Part shown: positions 9,413 through 20,069 of the stretch, piece by piece
Position numbering within the stretch: the stretch's first letter is position 1
How the letters are laid out: each line of letters starts with the position of its first letter
From: Pleurobrachia bachei
Taxonomy: Eukaryota > Ctenophora > Tentaculata > Cydippida > Pleurobrachiidae
Length of the DNA stretch: 33,855 nucleotides
Direction: 5' to 3'
Assembly: GCA_000695325.1 (NCBI GenBank)
Contig: AVPN01000878.1
Span: forward strand, 1-33,855
The notes under the pieces: model-generated
Database searches by the model: none
The model's input: only the letters and a program-made list of their open reading frames with translations
What the model was told of the DNA's origin: nothing
Made by a program: the position numbers and the translations under genes

Positions 9413-9570
9413 CTGGTTGTGTAGGGTGAATGTTCCCTTGGTTTTGTTGAGAGATATACCCTTACATCCCTTAGTCTTGAGACACTTCTTGAAGGCGGCA
9501 ATCTTGCTACCAGCAACTCCTATCTTACCCTTAGTCAGTTTGTAGGGCGACAGTACCTTCCAAGATTTAC
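9413..9570 (-). CDS. Repeat gene exon 42
   Basis: 158 bases. SWKVLSPYKLTKGKIG, CLKTKGCKGISLN, TFTLHNQ. Equals repeat 6 of exon 8 (SPYKFTSDKIG). TTTCAG acceptor, GTAATT donor, phase 0 out. Confidence 0.77.
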
Positions 9571-9679
9571 CTGAAAGTAGTGGAGTGGTGTGAGTGTCCT
9601 ATCTTACTCACTATTCTAATGTCGTACTTACACTCCCCGTTACAAGTACAATGATAGCCATGGTAACCATGGATCTTAC

Positions 9680-9942
9680 CTCCGTGTGTGACGTATCGCA
9701 CGGTGGTCTTTAACCCTCCTCTCAGGTAGGCGACCATTCCTGTTTTCTTCTTGGGAACACTTCCCTTGTTAACACTGTACACCCCGCTCTTCCGCTTGGT
9801 AACTCCCGTACATTTGGAGGTCTTGGCGCACACCTTCAGGGCCGCCTTCAGGGTCTTGTACTTCTTCTTAGAGAGTGCTCCGGGGATCATCTTTCCGTTC
9901 AGGATGGACCACGTGTAGTCTCGGTACACCCGGACAGAGTTG
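9680..9942 (-). CDS. Repeat gene exon 41
   Basis: 263 bases. One repeat (YRDYTWSILNGKMIPG, YKTLKAALKVCAKTSKC, AYLRGG) ending RYVTHGG. Equals repeat 5 of exon 8. CTGTAG acceptor, GTAAGA donor. Confidence 0.8.
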
Positions 9943-10067
9943 CTACAGGGGGGAGTGGGGGTAAATAGCTACCTTGGGTACAATGGTTAGATGAGGGGCA
10001 AGAAGAGGAAAGAGGAAAGAGGAGAAATCAGGCAGGGGACCTTGATTATCCCTCTATCTCCCTTGGT

Positions 10068-10131
10068 TATGTTCCTACATGTGTTCCTACGACCTACATG
10101 TGTTCCTATGTGTTCCTATGTGTTCCTATGG
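10068..10131. repeat. Short minisatellite, GTTCCTATGT units
   Basis: Tandem GTTCCTA(C/T)ATGT and related units, about six copies, in the intron between exons 40 and 41. Confidence 0.7.
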
Positions 10132-10154
10132 CCTAATTGGTCATGTTCTCATAC

Positions 10155-10358
10155 CTGCCAGCAACATAAGAAGTATATCCAGATTTCTTTTTCTTGCTCT
10201 TCTTGCTCGCTGTCACATACTTCCCATTCTTCTTCTTAACCACTCCCTTACAACTGCTGCTAGCAGCACACTTCTTAAGAGCGGTGGTGCGGTCCGAGTA
10301 CTCCTTGGCTCCCAGACCTCCAAGAGTCGTATCTGTTGCTTCAGACCAGGTTTTACCT
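10155..10358 (-). CDS. Repeat gene exon 40
   Basis: 204 bases. One repeat (KTWSEATDTTLGG, CAASSSCKGVVKKKNG, SYVAG). Equals repeat 4 of exon 8 (CKGVVKT). Phase 2 at both ends, unlike the phase-1 rule elsewhere. Confidence 0.78.
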
Positions 10359-10522
10359 CTGTAAAGAGAGTGGTTGTTATGGATACCGGTTGTGAGGTTG
10401 TCATGGAACATTATTTGAAAACATAGACTTCGTATACATCTCAAAATTCAAACATAAATGTTCAAATTCAGTAGAAATATTGATATCACACTCGGATATA
10501 AAAGTTGTTCATGTGTACTAAC

Positions 10523-10659
10523 CCGAGGACGGTGACCTTGCCTCCCTTGATAAAGACAGTCATCTTGGCCCCGGGTTGAGCGGTGGTACCAGTATTTAGT
10601 GAGAACTTCCCAGTGTCATCCTTAGTCACACCGTTACAGTTACTGTTATTAATACAAGC
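10523..10659 (-). CDS. Repeat gene exon 39
   Basis: 137 bases. ACINNSNCNGVTKDDTG, KFSLNTG, FIKGG. Completes the exon 38 repeat; GTTAGT donor in phase 2. Confidence 0.77.
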
Positions 10660-10788
10660 CTGGAAGGGAAGATTGTTATTGTTATCATTAACTGTAGCCT
10701 GATCACCCGGGTTACACAGCTTGGTAACCAAGGTAACCGATATATATGAAACAGTTTATTCTAAGATTAGGACAACAATTGATCTCAC

Positions 10789-11120
10789 CTTGAGTGCTGC
10801 TCCCTGTTTCTTGTATTTCTTCTTGCTGGCTTTGCCACTCAGCTGGTAGGGACTCTTTACCTCCCAGCTATACCCCTTGTATGTGATCTCATAACTCGTT
10901 TCCTTGGTAACATCCCCACCTCTCAGGTAGACCGTCCTGCCCGAACTATACACCGGCTTGTCGCCAGTGTTGGTCCGGTACTTTCCCTCGCTCTCCATGG
11001 TGATTCCACGGCATTTTGCGGACTTGGCACACGCTGCCTGGGCTTCCGCAAGGGTTTTGTGTTCGTTGCTGTCCAAGTATCCGGACAGAGAGGCATCACT
11101 AACCTCAGACCAATACACAC
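10789..11120 (-). CDS. Repeat gene exon 38
   Basis: 332 bases. One repeat (YWSEVSDASLSGYL, SAKCRGITME, KYRTNTG) and the front of the next (YKGYSWEVKSPYQLSG), leaving in phase 0. Equals repeat 2 and the front of repeat 3 of exon 8. Confidence 0.8.
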
Positions 11121-11148
11121 CTGTAGGAGACATGCTCGTTTAGGTATC

Positions 11149-11203
11149 TATGGTAACCATGGTAACCATAGTTTCAGGTGCAACAAAGGTAACCATGGCA
11201 ACT
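11149..11203. promoter_or_regulatory. Clustered X-box half-sites in an intron
   Basis: GGTAACCATGGTAACCAT followed about 20 bases on by GGTAACCATGGCAAC. These are RFX-type GGYAAC half-sites in the intron between exons 37 and 38. Similar pairs occur near 9658-9672 and 33769-33782. Binding is inferred from the motif only. Confidence 0.4.
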
Positions 11204-11214
11204 GCATCACTTAC

Positions 11215-11508
11215 CAGAGACAGTAGTGTAAGCTGATCCCTTGACGAAGCAAGTCTTCCCACTGGCCTTGGTGGGTGTTCCACTCTTGCTAAGCCGGAAG
11301 TTACCCGCACCCACCTTGGTGACACCCTTACAATTGCTGTTCCCAATACACCCTGCTATGGCCTTGCTGAGTGTTGTGTACTTGGTATTTGAAGCCCGGC
11401 CTGACAACTTGCATGTCCCGTGTTTAGACCACATAAACCCTCCACTGCTAATTAGCACTCCCAGGAGCTCCCAGGCAACGCCGCCCAGCTGCTGGACCTT
11501 GTTGTTTG
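11215..11508 (-). CDS. Repeat gene exon 37
   Basis: 294 bases. It finishes the cysteine-free repeat (VQQLGGVAWELLG, like AVQLLG of exon 6) and holds one full repeat (GGFMWSKHGTCKLSG, GCIGNSNCKGVTKVG). Equals the first repeat of exon 8. TTTCAG acceptor, GTAAGT donor. Confidence 0.8.
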
Positions 11509-11645
11509 CTGAAATGAGGGGGTGGGGTTGATTAGGGATATATATGAATCACTTTGATAACTTGTTGGTGAATGCGTATTTGCGGTATTTATAAGCTGAA
11601 ATAGTTGAGGTGTAGCAAGAGTTGGTCAACCTTGCCAGCACGTAC

Positions 11646-11795
11646 CAGTGTTAAGCTTGTATTTTCCTCTTGATATCCTGCTGTATCCCTTCAACTTGTT
11701 CTTGATAGCGGCATCTCTAACCTTCCTGACATCCTTATAGACCTTCTTCTTCAACCCGCCCATTACATACGGACTAGATCCCTTCCACACTCGAC
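11646..11795 (-). CDS. Repeat gene exon 36: cysteine-free repeat
   Basis: 150 bases. VWKGSSPYVMGGLKKKVYK, then KLKGYSRISRGKYKLNTG with no cysteines. It sits in the same relative place as the cysteine-free exons 4 and 6. Acceptor TTTTAG, donor GTACGT, phase 1. Confidence 0.78.
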
Positions 11796-11912
11796 CTAAA
11801 ATATGGTACATTCGAGGTTTGAAAGGATTTGAAAGGTTTATCGGTGGTTAAAACTTCTTTTACTTTCTTATACACGTTCATGTCGCAAACTAAAATAATT
11901 CTGTGTTCTTAC

Positions 11913-12135
11913 CTCCGTGAGTGACAAAGTATTCCATTGTAAACCGTGATCCCTGAATGTAGATGGTGGAACCAGAACTACTAGTGAGATCGGTTCCCTT
12001 GCCACAAATGTACACCTTTGCCGATTTCTTCGTCACCCCGGTACACTTGTCATCTTTAGCACATACAGCCAGGGCTGCTGCCAGAGTGGTATACTTCTTG
12101 TTGCTATAGTTCTTGGTGTACTCCAATCCAGATAC
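11913..12135 (-). CDS. Repeat gene exon 35
   Basis: 223 bases. One repeat (YTTLAAALAVCAKDDKC, TGVTKKS, IYIQGS, FVTHGG). Equals the fourth repeat of exon 3; the intron separating it from exon 34 is absent there. Phase 0 in, phase 1 out. Confidence 0.8.
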
Positions 12136-12255
12136 CTGGTGTAAAGTTAAGTAGGGATCAGGTGAGGGGGTATTATAGAGTGGGGAAGACCCGGCGCCCT
12201 ACTGAAATGCGAGAGTGCGGCAGAGAAAATACAGAAATACGACGGAACACCATAC

Positions 12256-12989
12256 CTTGGTCCAATAGTAATCCTGCTCGATGATCAGCTTACTGGACTT
12301 TACATACGCCACAGCCTTCTTGCTGTTTTTCTGTGTTTCCGAGCTGTTCAGACGGTAGTTACTGTCTCCCTCCTTTGTCACACCCTTACACCCGGCTGCC
12401 TTGGAACACGCATTCAGTGCAGAGTCCCGGGTCTTGTAGACCTTATCATTCACATAGCCAGACAGGGTTTTCTTCTGGTATAGAGCCCAGGTGTACCCTC
12501 CCGCCTTGATGACCTTGCCTCCCTGGATCCACACTGCCCGTCCTGGATGGGGGCTGACCGTCGCCTTACTATTCAGCCTGAACTTCTTAGCCCCCTCCTT
12601 GGTAACTCCCAGACACTTGTCAGTCGCGGCACACGCACTGAGTGCTGCATTCCTCGTCTTATACTTGGCCTTGTCAGCATATCCGGTGAGCGTGAAGGGC
12701 TGCTTGAATGTCCAGGAATATCCAGCGTAGGTCATGGTGAACTTCTGGATGGACACGATAGCACCTCCCTTGATGTAGGCAGTCATACCGTTCTCTGGTA
12801 TGGGAATGAACCCAGAGTTGAGCCGGTATTTAGAGTTTCCCTCCATGGTAACACCCTGACATTTGGAGTCGGTCAGACACCCCTTCAGGGCTGCATCTCG
12901 GCTCTTGTAGGTCTTGTTGTCAGCGTAACCCACCAGCCGGTAACCCTCAGCTTCAGTCCAGTAGTACTTCTTGTACAGGACAAACGGAT
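12256..12989 (-). CDS. Repeat gene exon 34 (three repeats)
   Basis: 734 bases, ACTCAG acceptor, GTATGG donor. Cores SKCQGVTME, DKCLGVTKE and AGCKGVTKE. Closely parallels exon 3 (YYWTEAEGYRLVG against RYWTVAEGYKLTG; TYAGYSWTF against TYAGYSWTY). Leaves in phase 0 at YYWTK. Confidence 0.83.
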
Positions 12990-13108
12990 CTGAGTGGGAG
13001 GGTGATTGGGTTAAGTGAAACTGAAAATATGTACAACTAACAAGGAAATTACAAATAGAAATCAAATGATCACATTATCACAAGTTCTATGAAGCAACTA
13101 AAACTTAC

Positions 13109-13531
13109 TGCCTTGGATGTAAGCATTCTTTCCCTTGGCTGTTTTGGGCATTATTTCCGTGTTGAGTCTGTACTTGTTGTCTGCGTGTTGGGTGACACCC
13201 TTACAATCAGTGGATCCTGCACATGCTGAGTACGCCTCCTTATCAGTCTTGTAGACAATGTCATTGAAGGAGCCAGTGAGTTTCTTATTGGGATGATAAT
13301 CCCACATGTACCCGTTAGCCTCCATGAACTTGCCACCCTTGGCATAACAAATACTACCCACTCCATCCTTCAGCTTCAGAGACTTGGCTCTGGTGAACTT
13401 AGATCCGTCATAGTTGACAGAGTTGCAGTTTTTGCTCTTGATACACGCGTCCAGTGCATCAGATAGGGTGTTGAATGTGGACCCGTAGCTCAGATCACAA
13501 ACCTTGGCTGACCGAGCGTGGATCACACGAC
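13109..13531 (-). CDS. Repeat gene exon 33 (two repeats; start of the left supermodule)
   Basis: 423 bases. Cores KNCNSVNYD and TDCKGVTQH. The second repeat (NGYMWDYHPNKKLTG, YKTDKEAYSACAGSTDC, WITH ending AYIQGS) matches exons 1 and 2, which carry it split by an intron. TTCTAG acceptor, GTAAGT donor. Confidence 0.82.
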
Positions 13532-13659
13532 CTAGAAGAAGGGGTGTGAGTTAGTATCGAAATGAAGAAGGACTCCTAGTATTTCTGACTCAGTTGAGAA
13601 TTCTATTTTTATATCATCGACGGGCTATTATAATGGAGAGATAACAGATGTACACTTAC

Positions 13660-14592
13660 CAGCGTAGAAGAGAGTAAAGGAGGTGGTAGCGAGACCGCCC
13701 CTGACATAAGCAGTTCTACCCTTCTTGGGGGTAACTCCAGCACCAGTGTTCAGCCTGTAATCCCCATCACTAAACTTGGTAAACCCTGAGCAAGTGCCCT
13801 TCTTGGCACACGCCTTCGCGGCAGCCTTCTTGGTCTTGTATTTCTTACTGCCCGGTTTGCCTAGCTCCCAGTTCTCCTGTGGTGTCCAATCATAGCTACT
13901 CATGGTCTCTACCTGGTCTCCCTGGATCCATACCTTATACCCCTTGACGGTCTTGGTAACAATGGAACTGTTCAGTCGATACTTGCTAGACCCCTCCTTG
14001 GTTACCCCCTTACAGGCGGCCTTCGAGGCACACACCTTGAGGGCGGTCGTCTTGCTCGTGTACACCTTCTTGTTGTAGTACCCCTGGAGTTGTTTGTCCT
14101 TGAGGTGAGTCCACGTGTAACCCTTGTAGGAGATGGACTTGCCGGACAGAATAAAGGCTGAGTGGCCCTTAGCGGGGTGAGGTGTACCTCCCTTAGCAAG
14201 ACGGTATTTCTTCCCGTTGTATGTCACTCCATTACACTTGGAGGAGGAGGCAGCACAGGCCTTCAAGGCACTATCCTTGCTGCCATACTTCTTCCCGTAG
14301 GCTCCCTTCAGTTTGAAGGGGTGATGGTAAGTCCAAGCGTACCCTCCGCTGGCAAGCGTCATCTTGGACTTCTTAACAAGCTTGTCAGTTCTCAGGAAGG
14401 TGATGGTACTGCTCTTGGGGGTAAGTTTCACGTCCTTGTAAAGGTAGTACTCCTTGCTACCCTCCTTGACGACACCCTGGCAAGTCTTCTGAGCTGCGGC
14501 ACAGGCAGTAAGAGCAGAAGCAAGGTCGGTATATTTCTTGTTAGTTGCCCTCTTTGTTAGTGTGTGTCGAGGCATCTTCAGCCAGTTGAAAC
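13660..14592 (-). CDS. Repeat gene exon 32 (four repeats)
   Basis: 933 bases, TCACAG acceptor, GTAAGT donor, phase 1 both ends. Cores KTCQGVVKE, SKCNGVTYN, AACKGVTKE and GTCSGFTKF, each followed by YYLYKD, YRLAKG, YRLNSS or YRLNTG. Confidence 0.83.
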
Positions 14593-14693
14593 CTGTGAAA
14601 ATACAGTAGTCATAGGAACGAACAATGGTTAATTTACTAGATAGCATAAAAAGTTCCTAAAAACCGAGAAAAAACCAGATGTTTAACTAACCG

Positions 14694-14974
14694 GTTGCAG
14701 TGTGTGTTTGTCCACCCAGCAAGTAGGAAACTTTGCCCGAGCCCAGTTGAGGTGCAGTGCTAATCTTAAACTTATTGGCTGCTATCTGACTGATACCATA
14801 GCATGACGTGGAGTCTTTACACGCATCCATTGCATCGCTATCACTAGTGTACACCTTGCTGCCAAGACTCTTGAACTGCTTGCCCTTGAGAGTCGGCCAA
14901 ATGTAACCTCCGTGCTCCACGTATGTAGATTTCTTGATGAAGGCAATGCCTCCAGCGTGGACTTTGGTGGTTGT
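14694..14974 (-). CDS. Repeat gene exon 31
   Basis: 281 bases. Ends the exon 30 repeat (HAGGIAFIKKS) and holds one full repeat (GGYIWPTLKGKQF, ACKDSTSCYGISQI, KVSYLLGG). TTTCAG acceptor, GTTAGT donor. Confidence 0.8.
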
Positions 14975-15100
14975 CTGAAAATGATAGAGGGTTTTTTAGA
15001 AATTGCATTGCAGTAAAAGCTGTTTGGAGAGCAATGGAATACAGTTTTGGATTGATCAAGTTAATAATAATAATAATTTAATAATTAAAAACTCGCTTAC

Positions 15101-16768
15101 CTTGGAGTTGATGACGAACTCTCTGAGACCAATTCGGGATACACCCTTACACTTCTTCACAGCAACACACGCCTCAAATGCCTCAAAGAGCGTAGAATAT
15201 GATTTATCTCCAATCTTCTTGGTCAGCTTAAAGGGGCTCTTCAGTTGCCAGGCTGAACCCATGAACTTGAAGTAAGTGCTAACAATTACCCGATCACCAA
15301 TCAGATAGGTCTCATCATTCTTACTGGGAACCAAGCCAGATCCTGACATGACAAAGTAGCCATCTTTGCCCAGTTTAGAGACCCCGGTACAGGTTGCACT
15401 CTTGTGAGCACACTCAGACAGGGCCTTAGCCTTACTCTTATACGCCACCTTGCTGAGTTTCTTGTCCAGCTTATACCCCTTCTTCTCGCTCCAATAATAA
15501 TCATCACTCTGGGTGACACTATCTCCCTGGATCCATGATGTAGCACCGCTCTTCTCTACCTCGGTGACAGATGAACGGAGTCTGAAGTCCCCTGAACCGT
15601 ATTTAGTGACACCCTTACATCCGGCATTAGCAGCACACACCTTCAGAGCAGAAGCTTTGGTCGTGTACTTCTTCTTACTGAAGCTGCCCTTTAGTTCTAC
15701 CCCGGAATCAACAGTCCAACTGGTTGCTGCAACTGTTTCCGATTTGCCCTTTTTGACAAAGGCCACGGTACCGGGAGCAGGGATAAAGGTGGAGCCGGTG
15801 ACAAGGTAGAACGCATTGGCCTTCATTCTTACCACACCATTGCAATTGGTATTCTTGTTACACGCCTTCAGCGCCTTGTTTCTCTTCTTATAGACCTTCT
15901 TACCGATGCGTCCGTCCAATGTCATGGGTTTCTGCATCTCATAACTGTATCCATTGAACCCAAAGCTGGCTGAAGTCACCTTCACCTCATTGCCCGCTAC
16001 AATGTAAGCGGTTGTGTCTGAGTTGGGGGTGATCCGGGTGTTAGTTCCCAGATAAAACTCCTTGTCACCGTGCTTCTCCACACCATAGCAACCACCCTTG
16101 CTGTACGCCTTGAGGCATGCCGTCATTGCTTCTCCCAACGTGGTATACTTCTTCGTTCCCTTTGCGTTGAACTTGTAACCGCTGAGAACGGTCCAGTATT
16201 TTCCCTCCACCGTCTGGAAAGGAGATCCCTTGATAAATGCTACCTTGCCCTTTGCTGTATTGGTCACTGTGTCCGAGTTGAGCTGGAACTTTTCCTTCTT
16301 CAGCTTGGTTACTCCCTTACATTCACTGTTTGAAGAACAGGCAGTCAGTGCATCTGCCACTGTCTTGTATCGTTTCTTGTTCAGAGCGCTGGCAAGCTTG
16401 GCATTAGGAACTCTGGCCCAGAGTAATCCGTTAGCCTTGACAGCCTGCCCGTTAATCTTACTGAATGATAGCCTTCCAGTGGCAGACTTGTCCTGGACTG
16501 TGGACTTGTTGAGCTTGTAGTTACCCGCTCCTATCCTGGTAATACCCTTACACTTTTTACTCTTAGTACAGGCAACCAGCGCCTTTTCTTCGCTAGTAAT
16601 CTTGTTTCCATAGGTCTTCTTCAGCCCGTACGGTTGCTTGACCATGTAGATTGTACCGCCCTCCCGAACGGTGTAGTGAGTCTTGAACACTGACCCCTTC
16701 ATGTAGGCGGTCTTGCCGGAGGAAGCACTGGGGTCTGTTCCCTTGTTTGTGGAAAACGCTCCAGATCC
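15101..16768 (-). CDS. Repeat gene exon 30: large exon with seven repeats
   Basis: A 1668-base open exon, ACACAG acceptor, GTAAGC donor, phase 0 both ends. It begins with the end of the exon 29 repeat and contains cores KKCKGITRI, SECKGVTKL, GGCYGVEKH, TNCNGVVRM, AGCKGVTKY, ATCTGVSKL and KKCKGVSRI. Two repeats have one or more extra residues between the cysteines (CLKAYSKGGC, CAHKSATC). Confidence 0.85.
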
Positions 16769-16880
16769 CTGTGTGGGAAAACACACAGTTAGAATAAGTA
16801 TACCATTTTCAAACTAAGCTTTCGTGCTAATTTTGCCCTGTCTAATTATTGCTAAAAGTGAGTATAAAAAGTGATCTTAC

Positions 16881-17260
16881 CAGAGAGTTGACTCCGTTAC
16901 ATGCTGCATTCTTGGTACACGCCTTCATAGCAGCACCCAAAGAGTTGTGCTTGCTGATTTGTCCGCTCAGTTTCTTATCAGAATAGACGGTCCAGGTGTG
17001 ATCATATGCACTCTTCTCCTCACTCGTCTTCATTATCAACTTCACCCCGGCCTTCTTGACCCTCTTCTCTCCCCCTATGATCCTGTATTTCTTGTTGATG
17101 TAAACTACTCCCTTACACTTGGAGGACTTCTTGCAGGCCTTCAGAGCTTCCTTTTGGGTATCGTACTCTGTGGTGGGGAGAAGGGTTTTATAGCTCACTT
17201 GATTTTCCAATATGTAACGTCTAAGTACTACGGTGGCGCCAATCTTGCCATTTACCATTT
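16881..17260 (-). CDS. Repeat gene exon 29
   Basis: 380 bases with two repeats (ACKKSSKCKGVVY, KYRIIGG; then WTVYSDKKLSG, ACTKNAACNGVNSL). It opens with a divergent stretch, VNGKIGATVVLRRYI. TTTAG acceptor, GTAAGA donor; leaves in phase 0. Confidence 0.78.
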
Positions 17261-17276
17261 CTAAATCTCAACTTAC

Positions 17277-17433
17277 TTTTGTCATCAACGTAGGACCCAT
17301 CGAATGTCCAGTTATCCATGGTCGTCCAGGTCATCCCTCCGAAGGTCGTAACCTTGCCCGCCTTCTCAAAGATCTTGGTCCCCTTTGAGGGTATCTTTAC
17401 AGTAGTCGTGGAAAGTCGGTAATTCTTCTTCTT
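17277..17433 (-). CDS. Repeat gene exon 28
   Basis: 157 bases. Completes the exon 27 repeat (KKKNYRLSTTTV) and leads into a next front (FGGMTWTTMDNWTFDG). GCACAG acceptor, GTAAGT donor. Confidence 0.75.
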
Positions 17434-17585
17434 CTGTGCAGGTTAGATATAGGGATTAAACTCGACTCTGGACTCGTAGTTTTATCAAATCAATACTCTC
17501 TTTTCATGTCCTCCACATGAACAGAGTCAGTCTGAACAACTCTAAACACTAAAGCATGTTCTCAATAGTAAAATGTGTCACTTAC

Positions 17586-17846
17586 CAGTTTGGTGACTCC
17601 CTTGCAAGAATCAGCTGCCTTGCATGCCTTGAACGCAGCCTTCCTCGTCTTGTAAACCTTCTTCCCCTGTTTGGCGTACTTCCAACTTTTCTGAGTGATC
17701 CACGTGTACCCGTACATGGCAACCGTTACCTTGGTCTTCTCAGCTGCCTGGCCTCCCTTCACGTGGATAGTTGAGTCGGAGGAGGAGGCGACGGAGGAGC
17801 CCTTGATCGTGTAGTACTTGTCACCTGTCTCTGTCACTCCGCCACA
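17586..17846 (-). CDS. Repeat gene exon 27
   Basis: 261 bases. Completes the exon 26 repeat (CGGVTETGDKYYTIKG, IHVKGG) and gives the front of the next (MYGYTWITQKSWKYA, YKTRKAAFKACKAADSC, KGVTKL). Phase 0 in and out. Confidence 0.78.
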
Positions 17847-18024
17847 CTGATCAGGGATGATAGGGGTTAGTGGGCTGTATGAGATATAAAGGAACGCACT
17901 CACATAATGAGGGAGATGAGATATGATGGGGGTGTAATGATACTTGAAGGAGAACACCACTTACCTAACACTCAGCCCCGGTGATACCAGGGGTAGGAGA
18001 AGTTGCAGGGAAAATACCACTTAC

Positions 18025-18152
18025 CGTGGCTGAAGCGAGACACTTGGTCTTGGCAACATTAAGGGAAGTGTAGGCCGTGGTTGGGGAGTGAGTTTCACCC
18101 TTGTATCCCTTGGTCTGAGTCCAATAGTAACCCTTGTACTTTACAGTTAGAC
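18025..18152 (-). CDS. Repeat gene exon 26
   Basis: 128 bases. Front of a repeat (VKYKGYYWTQTKGYKG, YTSLNVAKTKCLASAT), leaving in phase 0 between the cysteines. CCACAG acceptor, GTAAGT donor. Confidence 0.75.
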
Positions 18153-18268
18153 CTGTGGGGACGAGGACGTGTTGGAAACGGATACAAGTAGCAATAGTCA
18201 ATATTGTTTGACAAACATATAAGATCCATGTGCCTAGTTCTATAAAGAAGTGCCAAGTACCAACTTAC

Positions 18269-18686
18269 CCTTCTGGATCCAGCAGGCAGTGCCCTTCTTC
18301 TTCTTAGTTTTGGTGCTACTGTTCAGCCTGAACTTGTTGTCCCTCATCAGAGATACTCCCTTACATGCTCCCTTCTTGGCACATACAGCCGCTGCCTCAT
18401 CGAAAGATCCATACTTCTTCTTAGAGTACAGTCCCTTTAGATACCTGCCTGGAATCATCTCCCACATGTTCCCGTGATCGACTATGGCGGCGTTACCCCG
18501 CACAAACGCGCTGTGTCCGTTCTTTTGGACGAGCTTTCGTTTCGAGTTGAGGGTGAATTTTCCGTTGTATTTCGTGAATCCGACACACTTGGGGTTTGCT
18601 GTACACTTGGCGAGTGCGGTAGATTGGGACTTACTGGTCTGCCTTTCCAAGTAGCTTGTAGGGTGAATAGACCTTCCAGAATGTAT
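18269..18686 (-). CDS. Repeat gene exon 25 with an apparent frameshift
   Basis: 418 bases holding two repeats. Splice phases require the opening frame TFWKVYSPYKLLGKADQ, which meets a stop near 18633. The remaining exon (SQSTALAKC, PKCVGFTKYNG, then GACKGVSLM) is open in another frame. Restoring two bases in the conserved YKS motif would rejoin the frames, so a 2-base deletion, real or a sequencing error, is the simplest reading. CCTCAG acceptor, GTAAGT-type donor. Confidence 0.7.
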
Positions 18687-18806
18687 CTGAGGAATTACAT
18701 TATCAAGTTTTAAAATTAGACTTTCTTCAAGTGAGAGTAACTCAATGACTCATGAAAATAGAGGAACATTATATCAGGACTAGAGTTATCAGAGTTTTTT
18801 ACTTAC

Positions 18807-18933
18807 TGGAGTAGCTGAAGATGTAAGTACTCTTGGATACACCACCCTTAGGATATAGTGTGCTTGTTCCGCTCGCTACCACCTCACTACCGCTGTTCAG
18901 TCGGAACTTCTTGTCGCCCAATTTCGTTACTCC
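18807..18933 (-). CDS. Repeat gene exon 24
   Basis: 127 bases. Back half of the exon 23 repeat (GVTKLGDKKFRLNSG, TLYPKGG) and the strand leading to the next. TTGCAG acceptor, GTAAGT donor. Confidence 0.78.
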
Positions 18934-19054
18934 CTGCAAGGTGGAATACAGATCATTAGTAACATGTGTCCGTGTGAGGTGGGGTGTAGCTGTTTCTGCT
19001 TTCTAGTTTCAATAAAACTTCAAGAAATTTATGAATTGGTCTGTTCATACTAAC

Positions 19055-19198
19055 CGTGCATTTGGGATCTTTTGAGCAGGCTGTCAGGGCCTTCTGTTCA
19101 GATTTGTAGACTGTGTCACTTAGCCATCCACTGTACTTGTATCCAGATAGTGCAGTATAACTGTAGCCACCATACACAACCACAGAGTCTATAGAAAA
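19055..19198 (-). CDS. Repeat gene exon 23
   Basis: 144 bases. Front of a repeat (VVVYGGYSYTALSGYKYSG, YKSEQKALTACSKDPKCT), ending in phase 0 just after the second cysteine at a GTTAGT donor. Confidence 0.78.
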
Positions 19199-19281
19199 CG
19201 GGTTATTTAATATCGTGTCAATATTGTTGGAAAGGGAAATGTGCTATCGAGGACTGCAAACGAAATACTAATAATTCCTAC

Positions 19282-19398
19282 CTCCCTGAACGTAGGCAAC
19301 GATTCCATTGTTAGATTCGACATCATTTTTCTTCATCAGGTAGAACTCGGTACTGCTGATCTGGTTAACTCCATTGCAGTTACTGTTACCACCGCACA
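19282..19398 (-). CDS. Repeat gene exon 22
   Basis: 117 bases completing the exon 21 repeat: CGGNSNCNGVNQ, EFYLMKK, VAYVQGG. CTCCAG acceptor, GTAGGA donor; phase 1. Confidence 0.75.
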
Positions 19399-19549
19399 CT
19401 GGAGTGAGGGAGGGGTTGAGTTTGAGTTGCCTTGTTCGTGGCCATTCAATACAACGATTGGGGATATAATGACACCAAAATCAACTGAGATCTAGAAAAT
19501 CGGGGGTATTTTTTATCAGATTGTAAAACTCCACCTGTGTTCTACGTAC

Positions 19550-19897
19550 CCATGAGTGCAGTTGGTAGGTCGGTGTACTTGGTCTTGCTAAGCTTAGCTC
19601 CGGGTATCTTGTGATTGGGATACATACTCCAAGTTTTTCCTGCCGCAGTATACTTCTTACCCTCCTTGAACCAGAACTTTTTACCACGGGCTTTCTTCTC
19701 CTTACTTCCCTTCAAAAGATAATACTTCCTCTTTCCGATCCATTGGACACCAGTGCACTTCTTGTTCTTTGTACAGGCCTTGAGGGCCTTTTTAAGGGTC
19801 GTGTACCTCTTGCTGGATGAGTAACCTCCGGTGATCTCTTTGTTGGTTTTGAACTTCCAACTGTACCCGCCGTAGCTTGTGGTAAAGGATACATCCG
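19550..19897 (-). CDS. Repeat gene exon 21
   Basis: 348 bases. One full repeat (YGGYSWKFKTNKEITGG, ACTKNKKCTGVQW, KYYLLKG) and the front half of the next (TWSMYPNHKIPG, YTDLPTALM). TTTCAG acceptor, GTACGT donor, phase 1. Confidence 0.8.
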
Positions 19898-20069
19898 CTG
19901 AAACATATACCTCGTTACTACCATGGAAGTTACACATGGAAGTTACACGTGAAATTGTGGTTCTAGAATTCTAGAACAACCATTTCATTGTAAAGATGTG
20001 ATCACTTGTGGCTTAGTTGATAGGGCAATATTCAGTATGAACTGCCTAACTTTAGTGCGAATAACTTAC

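Noticed and set aside
17965-18024. A mini-exon between exons 26 and 27 (a GTAAGT-like donor follows at 17964)
   Set aside because: No acceptor could be placed, and exons 26 and 27 already join in phase 0 to complete a repeat.
18240-18650. Treating the exon 25 break as a tiny intron (GTAAGT near 18638)
   Set aside because: It would need an intron of about 36 bases and would remove conserved repeat residues; a 2-base deletion is simpler.
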